From Litoreibacter ascidiaceicola (GTDB taxonomy: Bacteria > Pseudomonadota > Alphaproteobacteria > Rhodobacterales > Rhodobacteraceae): DNA of 61,312 bases. A model generated the notes under the pieces. The model was not told where the DNA came from, ran no database searches, and worked only from the letters and a program-made list of their open reading frames with translations. How positions within the stretch are numbered: the first letter of the stretch is position 1; each line of letters opens with the position of its first letter. The translations under genes and the position numbers were made by a program. The stretch lies in the NCBI RefSeq assembly GCF_900129235.1, contig NZ_FQUV01000012.1:1-61312 (forward strand). Reading direction: 5' to 3'. Shown piece by piece: positions 25,331 to 34,957 of this stretch.

Positions 25331-25621
25331 ATGACCACCCATCTCGACACCCTGACCGCCCTGCTGCATGAAAAAGCCAAAGGCGCCATCAAAGGCACCG
25401 CCAAGCTGGTCATCACCGATCAAGGCTCTGTGTTGTTGACGCAAGACGGTGCCGTGCAATCCGACGCGGAGGCGGATGTGACACTGAAGGCCAGCGAGCA
25501 GGTGTTCCGCGCCATCCTCGACGGCAGTCAAAATCCGATCACTGCGGTGATGACGGGAAAGCTGAAGGTCGATGGCAACCAGATGCGCGCCTTGAAGGTC
25601 AGCGAAATCCTGACGTCCTGA
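25331..25621 (+). CDS. SCP2 sterol-binding domain protein
   Basis: A 96-residue single SCP2 (sterol carrier) domain with KAKGAIKGTAKLVITDQGSVLL, ADVTLKASEQVFRAILDG and the closing GKLKVDGNQMRALKVSEIL. The fold binds lipids or acyl chains. Its place next to a lipase-like hydrolase suggests a role in lipid handling (inference). ATG 25331 follows GGAG. It converges with the C26 amidotransferase gene, 2 bp between stops. Confidence 0.9.
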   Translation: MTTHLDTLTALLHEKAKGAIKGTAKLVITDQGSVLLTQDGAVQSDAEADVTLKASEQVFRAILDGSQNPITAVMTGKLKVDGNQMRALKVSEILTS

Positions 25622-25623
25622 CG

Positions 25624-26400
25624 CTAGGCCGACTTCAAAATTTGCGGCCGCTCGCCCGCGGCCCATTGCGCCGCCGCCTCCCCGAAGGCTTCAAACAAGA
25701 GCCTTGAGACCGGATCTTGCGCCGCGCGGTATTCGGGATGCCACTGGACCGACAGGCTGAACCCCGGCGCGTCCTTGATATAGATCGCTTCCGGTGTGCC
25801 ATCCGGCGCGAACCCGTCAATCACCACCCGCTCGCCCGCGGCCTTGATGCCTTGGCCATGCAGCGTGTTGGTCATCACCTCGCGCGCACCCAGCAATTTG
25901 TGAAACGGCCCGCCTTCGGTGAAGGTCACGGCGTGGCGCAGCTCGAACTTTTCTTCCAACGTCCCGTCGGGTGGCATGCGGTGGTTCATCCGCCCCGGCA
26001 GATCGCGAATTTCAGGATAGAGCGTGCCGCCCATGGCCACATTGACCTCTTGAAAGCCGCGACACACGCCAAAAATCGGCTGCCCGCGCTCGATGCAGGA
26101 CCGGATCAGCGGTAGCGCGATGCGGTCACGCGACCGGTCAAACGCGCCATGCGCCTCGGTCTCCGCCTCGCCATATTCTTCGGGATGCACATTCGGGCGA
26201 CCGCCGGTGAACAAAAAGCCGTCGCAGGTATCCAGCAGGTCTTGGACCTCAATCAGCGAAGGACAAGAGGGAACAATCACCGGCACCGCGCGCGACACTT
26301 CGGCAATCGCCTGACAGTTCATGCTGCCGGCCGCATGGGCGGGATATTGATCGTTGATCAGATACGAGTTGCCGATAATACCAATGACCGGACGCACCAT
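25624..26400 (-). CDS. Gamma-glutamyl-gamma-aminobutyrate hydrolase family (peptidase C26)
   Basis: A 258-residue class I glutamine amidotransferase-like hydrolase of the PuuD type, cleaving gamma-glutamyl amides in polyamine or related catabolism. The nucleophile Cys lies in QPIFGVCRGFQEVNVA, and the catalytic His-Glu pair in VQWHPEYRAA. SYLINDQYPAHAAGSMNCQA is the N-terminal block. Substrate is unknown. A 221-bp gap upstream holds repeat copy 2. Confidence 0.9.
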   Translation of the reverse strand: MVRPVIGIIGNSYLINDQYPAHAAGSMNCQAIAEVSRAVPVIVPSCPSLIEVQDLLDTCDGFLFTGGRPNVHPEEYGEAETEAHGAFDRSRDRIALPLIRSCIERGQPIFGVCRGFQEVNVAMGGTLYPEIRDLPGRMNHRMPPDGTLEEKFELRHAVTFTEGGPFHKLLGAREVMTNTLHGQGIKAAGERVVIDGFAPDGTPEAIYIKDAPGFSLSVQWHPEYRAAQDPVSRLLFEAFGEAAAQWAAGERPQILKSA

Positions 26401-26507
26401 AAAACTTTAACTCCGCTGACTGCTCGGGGTACATCTACTCCAAGTTTCACGGCATGAATAGCCATACAGGCGCACAGTCGCTCTGCACAAATTCAAACCT
26501 GCTCGCA

Positions 26508-26605
26508 CCTCCCCCCATCATTGCTTCAAAAATACCTCGGGGTGTGGGGCAGCGCCCCACTAAAAATCGGGGGTGCGGGGGCAGCGCCCCCGCGGATCGA
26601 CACGC
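26508..26605 (+). repeat. Dispersed two-hairpin element, copy 2 (with a duplicated stem)
   Basis: The conserved 22-nt linker (ATCATTGCTT...AATACCTC, about 26517-26538) sits between CCCC and GGGG arms. Then come GTGGGGC-AGC-GCCCCAC and a further related stem GCGGGGGC-AGC-GCCCCCGC. It fills most of the gap between the C26 gene start and the glcB stop and reads antisense to both; on the minus strand it follows glcB and could end its transcript. Confidence 0.85.
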
Positions 26606-26621
26606 CACAGGCGTGGCGAAA

Positions 26622-28778
26622 TCAACTGGCTTTCAACTCCAGACGCCGCGCATGCAGAACCGGCTCGGTATAGCCCGACGGCTGGACACGTCCCTTGAAC
26701 ACCAGATCGCAGCAGGCCTGAAACGCGATCCCGTCAAAGCCCGGTGCCATCGGAGTATAGCTTGCATCGCCCGCGTTCTGTCCATCCACCACAGCGGCCA
26801 TCTTCTTCATCGCACCCATCACCGCCTCTTCCGAGACGACATCATGCAGCAACCAGTTCGCCAAAGCCTGCGAAGAAATCCGGCAAGTGGCGCGGTCTTC
26901 CATCAGGCCCACATTGTTGATGTCCGGCACTTTAGAGCAGCCGACGCCCTGATCAATCCAGCGCACCACATAGCCGAGGATGCCTTGCGCGTTGTTCTCG
27001 ACTTCCCGCATGATCTGGTCTTCGGTCCACATCTGATATGTCGCCAGCGGAATATCCAATATCGTTTCCACATGCGCGCGGCGGCCACCGGCTTTCAGCT
27101 TCTCCTGCACCGCGAACACATCCACCTTGTGGTAATGCAATGCGTGCAGGGTTGCAGCCGTCGGGGACGGCACCCACGCACAGTTCGCGCCGGATTTCGG
27201 ATGCTCGATCTTTTGCTCCAGCATCGCCGCCATCAGGTCCGGCATGGCCCACATGCCCTTGCCGATCTGGGCGCGGCCCGACAGGCCGCATTCCAGACCA
27301 ATATCGACGTTGCGGTTCTCGTAGCCACCGATCCACGCTTTGCGCTTGATGAAATCCTTGCGCGAAAACGGACCCGCCTCCATCGAGGTGTGTATCTCGT
27401 CGCCGGTGCGATCCAGGAAACCTGTATTGATAAACGCCACGCGGGATCTGGCGGCGAAAATGCACTGCTTGAGGTTGACCGAGGTGCGACGTTCCTCGTC
27501 CATGATCCCAAGTTTGACGGTGTTGGCAGGCAGCCCGAGGATGTCCTCCACACGGCTGAAAATCTCGTCGGCGAAGGCCACCTCTTCCGGCCCGTGCATC
27601 TTCGGCTTCACCACATAGACCGAGCCGTGATGCGAGTTGCGCAGACCGTCGGATTTCTTCAGATCATGCATGGCGATCAGCGTGGTGATCATCGCATCCA
27701 TCAGCCCCTCGTAGACCTCGCCGCCATCGCGGTCGAGCACGGCGGGGTTGGTCATCAGGTGGCCCACATTGCGCACCAGCATCAGCGCACGGCCTTTCAG
27801 CACCACCTCGCCCCCATCGGGCGCGGTATAACTCATGTCACCACGCAGCTTGCGGGTGATGGTCTTGCCACCTTTTTCCATGACTTCTTCAAGGGTGCCC
27901 TGCATCAGGCCCAGCCAGTTGGAGTAAGCCTGCACCTTATCTTCGGCATCGACGCAGGCCACGGAATCTTCGCAATCCATGATCGCCGACATTGCACTTT
28001 CCAGACGCACATCGGCCAGACCGGCTTGGTCGTGTTTGCCGATGAAATGCATGTTGTCGAACACCATCTCCACATGCAACCCGTGGTTGCGCAGCAGCAC
28101 TGCATCCGGTTTCGCCGCGTCACCTTTGTAGCCTACAAATTTGGACGGGTCGGCTAGTGGCTTGCCGTCCGCCAGCAACGCGCCGTCGCGCATTTCGTAA
28201 CTTTTCACGTCGGCGTGGCTGGTGCCTTCCAGCGGGAAAGCCTCGTCCAGAAACACCCGAACACGGGCCACCACACGAGAGCCACGGCCCTTGTCATAGC
28301 CACCCTTCGGCGGCAGCGTACCCATGGCGTCGGTGCCGTAGAACCCGTCATAGAGGCTGCCCCAGCGGGCATTCGCCGCGTTCAGCGCGTAGCGGGCGTT
28401 GGTGATCGGCACCACCAGTTGTGGGCCGGGCACCGAGGCGATTTCAGGGTCCACATTCGCCGTGTCGATCTGGAACTCTCCGCCCTCGGGCAGCAGATAG
28501 CCGATCTTGCTCAGGAACGCCTTATAGGCCGCGTGGTCATGCGGTTGGTCGCGGTTGGCGATGTGCCACGCGTCAATCTGCGTTTGCAGCGACTCGCGCT
28601 TGTCCAGCAGCGCTGCGTTTTTGGGCCCCAGCTCATGCGCTAGATCAGAGAAGCCTTTCCAGAAATCATCCGCTGCAATACCTGTTCCGGGCAATGCTTT
28701 GGTTTCCACGAAGTCAGCCAGAAGGCTGTCCACTTGCAAACCGTGCTTATCTTGACGCGTGGTGGAGGTCTTGGTCAT
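26622..28778 (-). CDS. glcB: Malate synthase G
   Basis: A 718-residue malate synthase of the G isoform, which condenses glyoxylate with acetyl-CoA to malate (glyoxylate cycle and related C2 assimilation). Visible blocks: [19 protein letters not shown] near the N-terminus, [17 protein letters not shown], the catalytic region [17 protein letters not shown] and [19 protein letters not shown], and [20 protein letters not shown] toward the C-terminus. ATG 28778 with AAAGGG upstream is the start; the longer frame runs into the promoter region. 18-bp tandem repeats lie directly upstream. Confidence 0.95.
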   Translation of the reverse strand: MTKTSTTRQDKHGLQVDSLLADFVETKALPGTGIAADDFWKGFSDLAHELGPKNAALLDKRESLQTQIDAWHIANRDQPHDHAAYKAFLSKIGYLLPEGGEFQIDTANVDPEIASVPGPQLVVPITNARYALNAANARWGSLYDGFYGTDAMGTLPPKGGYDKGRGSRVVARVRVFLDEAFPLEGTSHADVKSYEMRDGALLADGKPLADPSKFVGYKGDAAKPDAVLLRNHGLHVEMVFDNMHFIGKHDQAGLADVRLESAMSAIMDCEDSVACVDAEDKVQAYSNWLGLMQGTLEEVMEKGGKTITRKLRGDMSYTAPDGGEVVLKGRALMLVRNVGHLMTNPAVLDRDGGEVYEGLMDAMITTLIAMHDLKKSDGLRNSHHGSVYVVKPKMHGPEEVAFADEIFSRVEDILGLPANTVKLGIMDEERRTSVNLKQCIFAARSRVAFINTGFLDRTGDEIHTSMEAGPFSRKDFIKRKAWIGGYENRNVDIGLECGLSGRAQIGKGMWAMPDLMAAMLEQKIEHPKSGANCAWVPSPTAATLHALHYHKVDVFAVQEKLKAGGRRAHVETILDIPLATYQMWTEDQIMREVENNAQGILGYVVRWIDQGVGCSKVPDINNVGLMEDRATCRISSQALANWLLHDVVSEEAVMGAMKKMAAVVDGQNAGDASYTPMAPGFDGIAFQACCDLVFKGRVQPSGYTEPVLHARRLELKAS

Positions 28779-28800
28779 CTCGGGGTCCCTTTCGATGGGC

Positions 28801-28854
28801 GGGGGCGTATCTGCAAACGGGGGCGTTTCTGCAAACAGGGGCGTGTATGAATAC
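28801..28854. repeat. Three 18-bp tandem repeats upstream of glcB
   Basis: Units at 28801-28818, 28819-28836 and 28837-28854 share GGGGGCGTNTCTGCAAAC; the first two differ at one base and the third is diverged. They lie 22-76 bases before the glcB start on the minus strand, where a regulator could bind repeated sites or where the leader could form structure. Confidence 0.75.
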
Positions 28855-28921
28855 AATCGTATGCTGTCTAGAAAAAAAGTTTCCGATAGGCAACACGCTT
28901 GGGCGCAAACGCCCGCCGGTC

Positions 28922-29065
28922 TCAGCCTTTGGCGTTGCGGCACCGCTCGGAGCAGTAGCGCACCTCGTCCCATACCTGCGCCCATTTCTTGCGCCACGCG
29001 AAGGGCTTGCCGCATGTCGCGCAAGTCTTCGTCGGCAGGTCTGATTTCTTTCGCATTCTGGCCAT
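28922..29065 (-). CDS. DUF2256 zinc-finger protein
   Basis: A 47-residue protein (44 if ATG 29056 is used instead of 29065). It contains [20 protein letters not shown] and [11 protein letters not shown], giving two C-x2-C/C-x3-C pairs that match the DUF2256 zinc ribbon. Its role is unknown. It is divergent from the pepN side and follows the terminator of the 29344 gene. Confidence 0.82.
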   Translation of the reverse strand: MARMRKKSDLPTKTCATCGKPFAWRKKWAQVWDEVRYCSERCRNAKG

Positions 29066-29083
29066 ATCCCGCACCGTGACAGC

Positions 29084-29113
29084 AAAAAACCGGCCTGCCA
29101 ATGGCAGACCGGT
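29084..29113 (-). terminator. Rho-independent terminator of the 67-residue membrane protein gene
   Basis: On the minus strand ACCGGTCTGCC pairs with GGCAGGCCGGT around an ATT loop, followed by six T (plus-strand A-run 29084-29089). It is 27 bp beyond the stop of the 29344 gene. Confidence 0.85.
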
Positions 29114-29140
29114 CCCGCGTTGCGTCGGAAGTCGAGGGGA

Positions 29141-29344
29141 CTATTCGGTCGCAACCACGGAAGCGTCTCCGGTGCGGCCGTCTACCTGAACCTCGGCACC
29201 CTGTGGCTCGCCGCCTTGGTACACGGTCCAGCCGATCAGCGCTGCAAGCAGCACGCCCGCAAAGACAAGGACGCCCGCGATGCCGGTCAGCGGCCCCTTG
29301 TGCTGGCGCTGCTGCTTTTCCAGATTTGTGTTTGGTGAGGACAT
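29141..29344 (-). CDS. Small single-helix membrane protein of unknown function
   Basis: A 67-residue protein starting [20 protein letters not shown], with one membrane helix ([22 protein letters not shown]) and a short acidic periplasmic tail ending SVVATE. GGAG precedes ATG 29344. It has a strong terminator and stands alone, divergent from pepN. Not recognised. Confidence 0.75.
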   Translation of the reverse strand: MSSPNTNLEKQQRQHKGPLTGIAGVLVFAGVLLAALIGWTVYQGGEPQGAEVQVDGRTGDASVVATE

Positions 29345-29460
29345 TGAAGTTCTCCTTCCAGTATGGCTTTCGGGCCTGCGCAATCCGGTTGCGTGGCCCG
29401 CTTCACAGACCTAACGTGCCAGCGCGACATAAGTTCCCTGATTTGTCGAACGGAGCCCCC

Positions 29461-32013
29461 ATGAAAGACGCCAGCCCTGCCGCCGCCCCTTTGGAAATCT
29501 TCCTCAGCGACTACACCCCGCCCGCCTATCTGGTCGACACGGTCGAGCTGGTGTTCAAGCTGCACCCCACCGCCACGCGGGTTCTGTCGAAGATCGCGTT
29601 TCGGCCAAATCCCGAGGCGACGGACCGGACGTTTTATCTGCATGGCGAACAACTCAAGCTGATCTCCGCGACCATCGACGGCAAGGACGCAAACGCCAAG
29701 ATCACCGATCTGGGCCTGACAGCGCAGGCCCCCGACGCGCCGTTTGTCTTCGAGGCGGAGGTCGAAATCAGCCCGCAGACCAACACTGCGCTGGAAGGTC
29801 TCTATATGTCGAATGGCATGTATTGCACCCAATGCGAGGCCGAGGGCTTCCGCAAGATCACCTACTACCCCGACCGCCCCGACGTGATGGGCGTCTTCAC
29901 CGTGACGATTGAAGGCAGTGAGCCGGTCAAGCTGTCCAACGGCAACGACCTAGGCGGCGGAAAATGGCACGACCCATGGCCCAAACCCGCCTACCTGTTC
30001 GCGCTGGTCGCGGGCGATCTGGTCAACCACCCCGACACATTCAACACCATGTCGGGCAAGCAGGTGGAGTTGAACATCTGGGTCCGCAAGGGCGACCTGA
30101 ACAAATGCGCGTTCGGCATGGACGCGCTGAAACGATCCATGAAGTGGGACGAGGAGGTCTATGGCCGCGAGTATGACCTCGATCTGTTCAATATCGTCGC
30201 CGTGGACGACTTCAACATGGGCGCGATGGAAAACAAGGGCTTGAACATTTTCAACTCTTCCGCCGTTCTGGCGTCGCCCGAGACCTCCACAGATGCAAAT
30301 TTCGAACGTATCGAAGCAATCATCGCCCACGAGTACTTCCACAACTGGACCGGCAACCGCATCACCTGCCGCGACTGGTTCCAGCTGTGCCTGAAGGAAG
30401 GTCTGACGGTCTATCGCGACAGCCAGTTCACCGCCGACGAACGCTCCCCCGCTGTCAAACGCATCGAGGACGTCATCGCCCTGCGCGCGCGCCAGTTCCG
30501 CGAGGATAACGGGCCTTTAGCGCATCCGGTGCGGCCCGAAAGTTTCGTGGAGATCAACAACTTCTACACCGCCACCGTCTACGAGAAAGGTGCCGAGGTC
30601 ATCGGTATGCTCAAGACCCTGATCGGGGACGAGGCCTATTACAAAGGCTGCGATCTGTATTTCACCCGCCATGACGGGCAGGCCTGCACCATCGAGGACT
30701 GGCTGGCCTGTTTCGAGGAGGTCACAGGCCGCGATCTGACCCAGTTCAAGCTGTGGTATTCCCAAGCAGGCACGCCGCGCGTCGCGGTGAAAGAGGCTTG
30801 GAGTGAAGGCACTTACACGCTGACCTTCACGCAAGACACGCCGCCCACACCGGGCCAAGACGTCAAAGACCCCAAGGTGATCCCCATCGCCGTGGGCCTG
30901 CTCAATGACGCGGGCGAGGAAGTCCACGCGACCCGCATCTGCGAGATGACGGATGTGGTCCACGCCTTCCGTTTCACCGGCCTTGACGCCAAGCCGGTCC
31001 CGTCGATCAACCGCGGCTTCTCCGCCCCGATCATTCTGGAGCAGGATCAAGACAACGCCACCCGCGCCTTCTTGCTCGCCCATGACACCGACCCGTTCAA
31101 CAAGTGGGAAGCAGGCCGCGCGCTGGCCCGCGACGTGATGATCCGCATGGTCACCGAGGATGCGACGCCCGATCAGGCGTATCTGGACGCGCTGCTTGCC
31201 GTGGCCCGCGACGACACGCTGGACCCGGCGTTCAAGGCGCTGGCCTTCTCCACACCGTCCGCCGACGACATCGCGCAGGCCTTGTTCGATGGCGGCGTGA
31301 CGCCTGACCCGACCAAGATCTACAACACGACACAAACCCTGCGGCAATCTGTGGCCCACGCGATGCAGGACACCCTACCCCGCATCTATGCGGAAATGCA
31401 GGTGGACGGCCCGTTCTCGCCCGATGCAGAGGCCGCAGGCAAGCGCGCGTGGGGCAATGTCGCGCTGTCCTTGCTGACCCGCCTCGACGGCGGTGCGCAG
31501 GCGCGCACGCAATTCGAGAGCGCGGACAACATGACCCAGCAACTGTCGGCCCTTGGGGCGTTGCTGCGGGCGGAGGTCGGCGAGGAGGCATCGAACGCCT
31601 TCTGCGAACAATGGAAAGACGACCGGCTGGTCATCGACAAATGGTTCGCCATGCAGGTCAGCTACGCCAAGCTCGACGCCGCCCCCGCGACGGCCAAGGC
31701 GCTGACGAACCACCCCGATTTCGACATGACCAACCCCAACCGCTTCCGCGCGGTATTCGGGGCGCTGGCGGGCAATACGGCAGGGTTCCATTCGCCCGAC
31801 GGATCGGGCTACGCGCTGCTGGCGGACTGGTTGATCAAGCTCGACGCCAAGAACCCGCAAACCGCCGCCCGCATGTCCACCGCCTTCGAGACGTGGAAAC
31901 GCTATGACGCGGACCGGCAGGCGATGATGCGCGAGGCGCTGGAGCGGATGAAGGCGGCCTCGAACCTCAGCGGCGATCTGTTGGAAATGGTCACCAGAAT
32001 TCTCAACGCGTAA
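29461..32013 (+). CDS. pepN: Aminopeptidase N
   Basis: An 850-residue M1 zinc aminopeptidase that trims N-terminal residues from peptides in the cytosol. The exopeptidase motif is FNMGAMENKGLN. The zinc site is HEYFHNW with His290, Glu291 and His294, and the third ligand Glu313 is in LKEGLTVYRD, exactly the HExxH-18-E spacing. Later domains run to NLSGDLLEMVTRILNA, so it is full length. The ATG 29461 is the start; the open frame begins earlier at 29101 but homologs do not. Confidence 0.95.
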   Translation: MKDASPAAAPLEIFLSDYTPPAYLVDTVELVFKLHPTATRVLSKIAFRPNPEATDRTFYLHGEQLKLISATIDGKDANAKITDLGLTAQAPDAPFVFEAEVEISPQTNTALEGLYMSNGMYCTQCEAEGFRKITYYPDRPDVMGVFTVTIEGSEPVKLSNGNDLGGGKWHDPWPKPAYLFALVAGDLVNHPDTFNTMSGKQVELNIWVRKGDLNKCAFGMDALKRSMKWDEEVYGREYDLDLFNIVAVDDFNMGAMENKGLNIFNSSAVLASPETSTDANFERIEAIIAHEYFHNWTGNRITCRDWFQLCLKEGLTVYRDSQFTADERSPAVKRIEDVIALRARQFREDNGPLAHPVRPESFVEINNFYTATVYEKGAEVIGMLKTLIGDEAYYKGCDLYFTRHDGQACTIEDWLACFEEVTGRDLTQFKLWYSQAGTPRVAVKEAWSEGTYTLTFTQDTPPTPGQDVKDPKVIPIAVGLLNDAGEEVHATRICEMTDVVHAFRFTGLDAKPVPSINRGFSAPIILEQDQDNATRAFLLAHDTDPFNKWEAGRALARDVMIRMVTEDATPDQAYLDALLAVARDDTLDPAFKALAFSTPSADDIAQALFDGGVTPDPTKIYNTTQTLRQSVAHAMQDTLPRIYAEMQVDGPFSPDAEAAGKRAWGNVALSLLTRLDGGAQARTQFESADNMTQQLSALGALLRAEVGEEASNAFCEQWKDDRLVIDKWFAMQVSYAKLDAAPATAKALTNHPDFDMTNPNRFRAVFGALAGNTAGFHSPDGSGYALLADWLIKLDAKNPQTAARMSTAFETWKRYDADRQAMMREALERMKAASNLSGDLLEMVTRILNA

Positions 32014-32075
32014 CAGTCATAGTTCGGCCCAAATCCGCGCTATAAAGGACCGGCAACAACAGCGAGCAGATTTCT

Positions 32076-32603
32076 ATGCCTATACTCATTGCCATCATCG
32101 GGGCCTTGGGCGCCGCCGCTTACTGGTACTTCCGCATGCGTGATATCGGCGTCGCGGGCCGCGATTTGGCCAATGTCGCCAATGACGTACGCCTTGCCGC
32201 CCGCCGCTTCGGGTTCTCGCGCCGGTCCAACACCCATCCGGCGGAAAGTATCGAGGACCCCAAGGTCGCCATCGGCGGGCTAGCGGTGGCATTTCTGGAA
32301 CTGGATAACCTGCCATCTCAGGACGCCCGCATCGCCATGACGCGCGAATTGCAACGGGCCACCAATGTGACGCTTCAGGATGCCGAAGAACTGGCGATCC
32401 TTGGCCGCTGGCTGATGAGCGAATGCGGCGGGCCAGAACCCACGGTGACACGCCTTTCCAAAAAGCTGTACAAGCTCGGCGGCGGCGAACAACTGGCCCC
32501 GCTGATGCAGGTGCTCAACGCCATCGGGACGGCTGGCGACGGCTCCCTGTCGGAGCGCCAGCGCGATGCGCTCGACGACATCAAATACGCCTTCAAACTG
32601 TGA
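32076..32603 (+). CDS. Helical protein with N-terminal membrane segment, unknown function
   Basis: A 175-residue protein. The N-terminus (MPILIAIIGALGAAAYWYFR) is a membrane anchor; the rest is alpha-helical, with regions such as PKVAIGGLAVAFLELDNLPS and LILGRWL-like helices (ELAILGRWLMSECGG). The overall pattern is vaguely reminiscent of TerB-like helical domains, but I cannot confirm a family. It sits 62 bp after pepN and 126 bp before the ParA gene; a hairpin follows it. Confidence 0.75.
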   Translation: MPILIAIIGALGAAAYWYFRMRDIGVAGRDLANVANDVRLAARRFGFSRRSNTHPAESIEDPKVAIGGLAVAFLELDNLPSQDARIAMTRELQRATNVTLQDAEELAILGRWLMSECGGPEPTVTRLSKKLYKLGGGEQLAPLMQVLNAIGTAGDGSLSERQRDALDDIKYAFKL

Positions 32604-32648
32604 TCAAACCGCTGCTGAGTCGCGGCGGTGATATCCTAAGCACCTGAA

Positions 32649-32669
32649 ACGCCCCACTATCAGGGGCGT
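32649..32669 (+). terminator. Hairpin between the 32603 and parA-like genes
   Basis: ACGCCCC (32649-32655) and GGGGCGT (32663-32669) form a 7-bp stem with a 7-nt loop. There is no clear T-run, so it is only a probable terminator. Confidence 0.5.
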
Positions 32670-32729
32670 GCATTCCGCCGCGATCCGTGACATGCTGCAC
32701 CGCAGCACAACTCATGGATGGATTACCAC

Positions 32730-33362
32730 ATGTCAGGCTCAGTCATCACGATTGCCCAGCAAAAGGGCGGCAGCGGCAAGACCACGCTGACGGCCAATCT
32801 GGCCGTGGCCTTCACCAAGCTCGGCAAGCGGGTGGCGATCATCGACACCGATCCGCAAGGCAGCCTTGGCCGCTGGTTCATGGCGCGGCGCGAGGTGATG
32901 GAGGACCCGAGCATGGAGTTCTCGACCGCCTCCGCATGGGGGATTGAGTACGAGATCGGCAAGATGCTCGATACGGTCGACATCGTGCTGGTGGACACGC
33001 CGCCCAAAGCCGACAGCGACCTGCGCCCTGCCCTGCGCAAGGCCGCGCTGACATTGGTGCCGGTGGCGACCAGCCATGTGGACCTGTGGGCAACGGAAGG
33101 GGTGCTTGATCTGGCGCGCCGCGAAAACACCCCCGCGATGATGGTGCTTAATCGCACACGGGCCGGAACGCGGCTGGGCCGCGACATCGCGGAGGCCGCC
33201 GCGAAGATCGACGCAGGCTTGGCCACGGCCAGCCTTGCCAACAGGGTCGCCTATGCCGAAACCTTCGGGCAAGGCCGCGCCGTGCAGGACGCGGCACCGA
33301 ACAATCCCGCCGCACTCGAAGTGGCCGCCTTGGCCAAAGAGGTGCTGGCGCATCTGTCCTGA
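32730..33362 (+). CDS. ParA-family ATPase
   Basis: A 210-residue Walker-type ATPase of the ParA/MinD group. The deviant Walker A is QQKGGSGKTTLTANLA, followed by VAIIDTDPQGSLGRWF and the VDIVLVDTPPKADSD block. No ParB gene adjoins it, so it may position another cell component rather than the chromosome (inference). ATG 32730 is preferred, as GGATGG lies upstream; ATG 32718 is in frame. It is followed 114 bp later by the SDR gene. Confidence 0.88.
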   Translation: MSGSVITIAQQKGGSGKTTLTANLAVAFTKLGKRVAIIDTDPQGSLGRWFMARREVMEDPSMEFSTASAWGIEYEIGKMLDTVDIVLVDTPPKADSDLRPALRKAALTLVPVATSHVDLWATEGVLDLARRENTPAMMVLNRTRAGTRLGRDIAEAAAKIDAGLATASLANRVAYAETFGQGRAVQDAAPNNPAALEVAALAKEVLAHLS

Positions 33363-33476
33363 CCGACAGCTTCGAGCGGTATTCAGCCCAAAGCTTAAGA
33401 CTTGCCTGCACCGCCATAAATCCGCCAGAGTTCGGCTGTTGAACCCGTCCAACACCGCAATCAAGGAGATGCCCCA

Positions 33477-34232
33477 ATGGCTCGCAAAACCAAAACCGTT
33501 CTGATCACTGGCGCAAGTTCCGGCATCGGGGCGGCCACCGCAGTTCTGGCCTCCAAAAGCGGCTATGATGTGGGCATCCACTACAACTCCGACCTGAAGG
33601 GCGCGCAGCTTGTGGCACAGATGTGCGAACAGGAAGGCGCTATTACTCATATGTTTCAGGGCGATGTGGCCAACCACGATGATGTGGAACGCATCTTTGA
33701 GGAATTCGACGCCGCCTTTCCGCAGATGGACGCGCTGGTCAACAACGCGGGCATTGTCGACAAGCCGCAGCGGGTGGAGGAAATGTCCTACGAGCGTTTG
33801 CGCCGGATGGTCGACGTCAATCTGATCGGCGCGATGCTGGTGGCTCAACAAGGCGTTTTGCGTATGTCGAAAGCCTTTGGCGGCGATGGTGGCGTGATCG
33901 TCAATACCAGCTCTGCCGCGGCGCGGCTGGGCTCGGCGGGTCAATATGTGGACTACGCAGCGACGAAGGCGGGCATCGACATCTTTACCAAAGGCTTAAG
34001 CGACGAAGTTGCACCGGACGGTGTGCGCGTCGTGGCAATCCGGCCCGGCCTGATCGAAACCGCGATCCACGCCAAGGGCGGCCTGCCCGACCGCTGCGAT
34101 GATCTGGCCGACACCGTGCCGATGAAGCGCCCCGGCGAGGCCGAGGAATGCGCTCATGCGATCCTGTTCCTGATGGGCGAAGGGGCCAGCTACATCACCG
34201 GCACGACCTTGGACATCTCGGGCGGGCGGTAA
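33477..34232 (+). CDS. Short-chain dehydrogenase/reductase
   Basis: A 251-residue SDR oxidoreductase. The NAD(P) motif is TGASSGIGAATAVLA, NNAG is in ALVNNAGIVDKP, and the catalytic Ser/Tyr/Lys are in NTSSAAARLGSAGQYVDYAATKAG. The ending ITGTTLDISGGR is typical of FabG-like 3-ketoacyl or related reductases. The alcohol or ketone substrate is unknown. AAGGAG precedes ATG 33477. Confidence 0.92.
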   Translation: MARKTKTVLITGASSGIGAATAVLASKSGYDVGIHYNSDLKGAQLVAQMCEQEGAITHMFQGDVANHDDVERIFEEFDAAFPQMDALVNNAGIVDKPQRVEEMSYERLRRMVDVNLIGAMLVAQQGVLRMSKAFGGDGGVIVNTSSAAARLGSAGQYVDYAATKAGIDIFTKGLSDEVAPDGVRVVAIRPGLIETAIHAKGGLPDRCDDLADTVPMKRPGEAEECAHAILFLMGEGASYITGTTLDISGGR

Positions 34233-34314
34233 AACAATTCGCGACATCTTGGAACTCTGAGGCGGGGCTATCCGTTGTGATTGCAGAACCGATGCAATTG
34301 CAAAGGAGCATGAT

Positions 34315-34875
34315 ATGCCAAAGATCGACACATCGAAAATCCTGATCCTCTCGACCCACGGGTTCGAGCAATCCGAGCTGGAATTCCCCCGCGACCAGTT
34401 GCGCGCCAAAGGTGGGACGGTCCATGTCGCAACGCCCGACGGCGAAGCGATCAAAGGCTGGGACGGCGGCGACTGGGGGCGTGAGGCCGAGGCGGTTTTG
34501 GCCCTCTCTGAGGTCAAAATCGAAGATTACGACTGTCTGGTTCTGCCCGGCGGCCAGATCAATCCCGACCTGCTGCGCGCAAACAAGGACGCCGTCAACC
34601 TGGTGCGCGGCTTTGTCGAGCACGGCAAGATCGTCGCGGCCATCTGCCATGCGCCATGGCTTCTGATCGAGGCGGGCGTTGTAAAGGGCCGTGAAATGAC
34701 GAGTTATCATTCAATCCGCACCGACCTGAAGAATGCGGGTGCTGACGTGGTGGACAAGGATGTTGCAGTATCCAACGGCATCATCACCTCACGTAGCCCA
34801 GAAGACCTGAAAGCCTTCGTGTCCAAAATCGTCGAAGAGATGGAAGAAGGCGATCATCAACGCGACGCCGCCTGA
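34315..34875 (+). CDS. DJ-1/PfpI-family glutamine amidotransferase-like protein
   Basis: A 186-residue class I amidotransferase-fold protein. The nucleophile Cys lies in GKIVAAICHAPWLLIEAGVV, LVLPGGQINPDLL is the N-terminal strand, and EDLKAFVSKIVEEME forms the C-terminal helix. PfpI/YhbO-type members are deglycases or stress proteases. AAAGGAG precedes ATG 34315. It is followed by a strong terminator. Confidence 0.92.
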   Translation: MPKIDTSKILILSTHGFEQSELEFPRDQLRAKGGTVHVATPDGEAIKGWDGGDWGREAEAVLALSEVKIEDYDCLVLPGGQINPDLLRANKDAVNLVRGFVEHGKIVAAICHAPWLLIEAGVVKGREMTSYHSIRTDLKNAGADVVDKDVAVSNGIITSRSPEDLKAFVSKIVEEMEEGDHQRDAA

Positions 34876-34904
34876 ACCGTCCCGACTTTATCTGCCCGAC
34901 TTAT

Positions 34905-34937
34905 CCCGTCCTCCCTACGCGGAGGGCGGGTTTTTTT
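34905..34937 (+). terminator. Strong rho-independent terminator after the PfpI gene
   Basis: CCCGTCCTCC (34905-34914) pairs with GGAGGGCGGG (34921-34930), one wobble pair, 6-nt loop, followed by seven T. It ends the plus-strand transcript and faces the lytic transglycosylase gene. Confidence 0.93.
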
Positions 34938-34957
34938 GCGGGCATCTCAGCCGTAGG

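Noticed and set aside
26454-28157. 567-codon plus-strand frame opposite glcB
   Set aside because: Antisense to malate synthase G, whose conserved blocks fill the minus strand; His/Arg-rich shadow composition.
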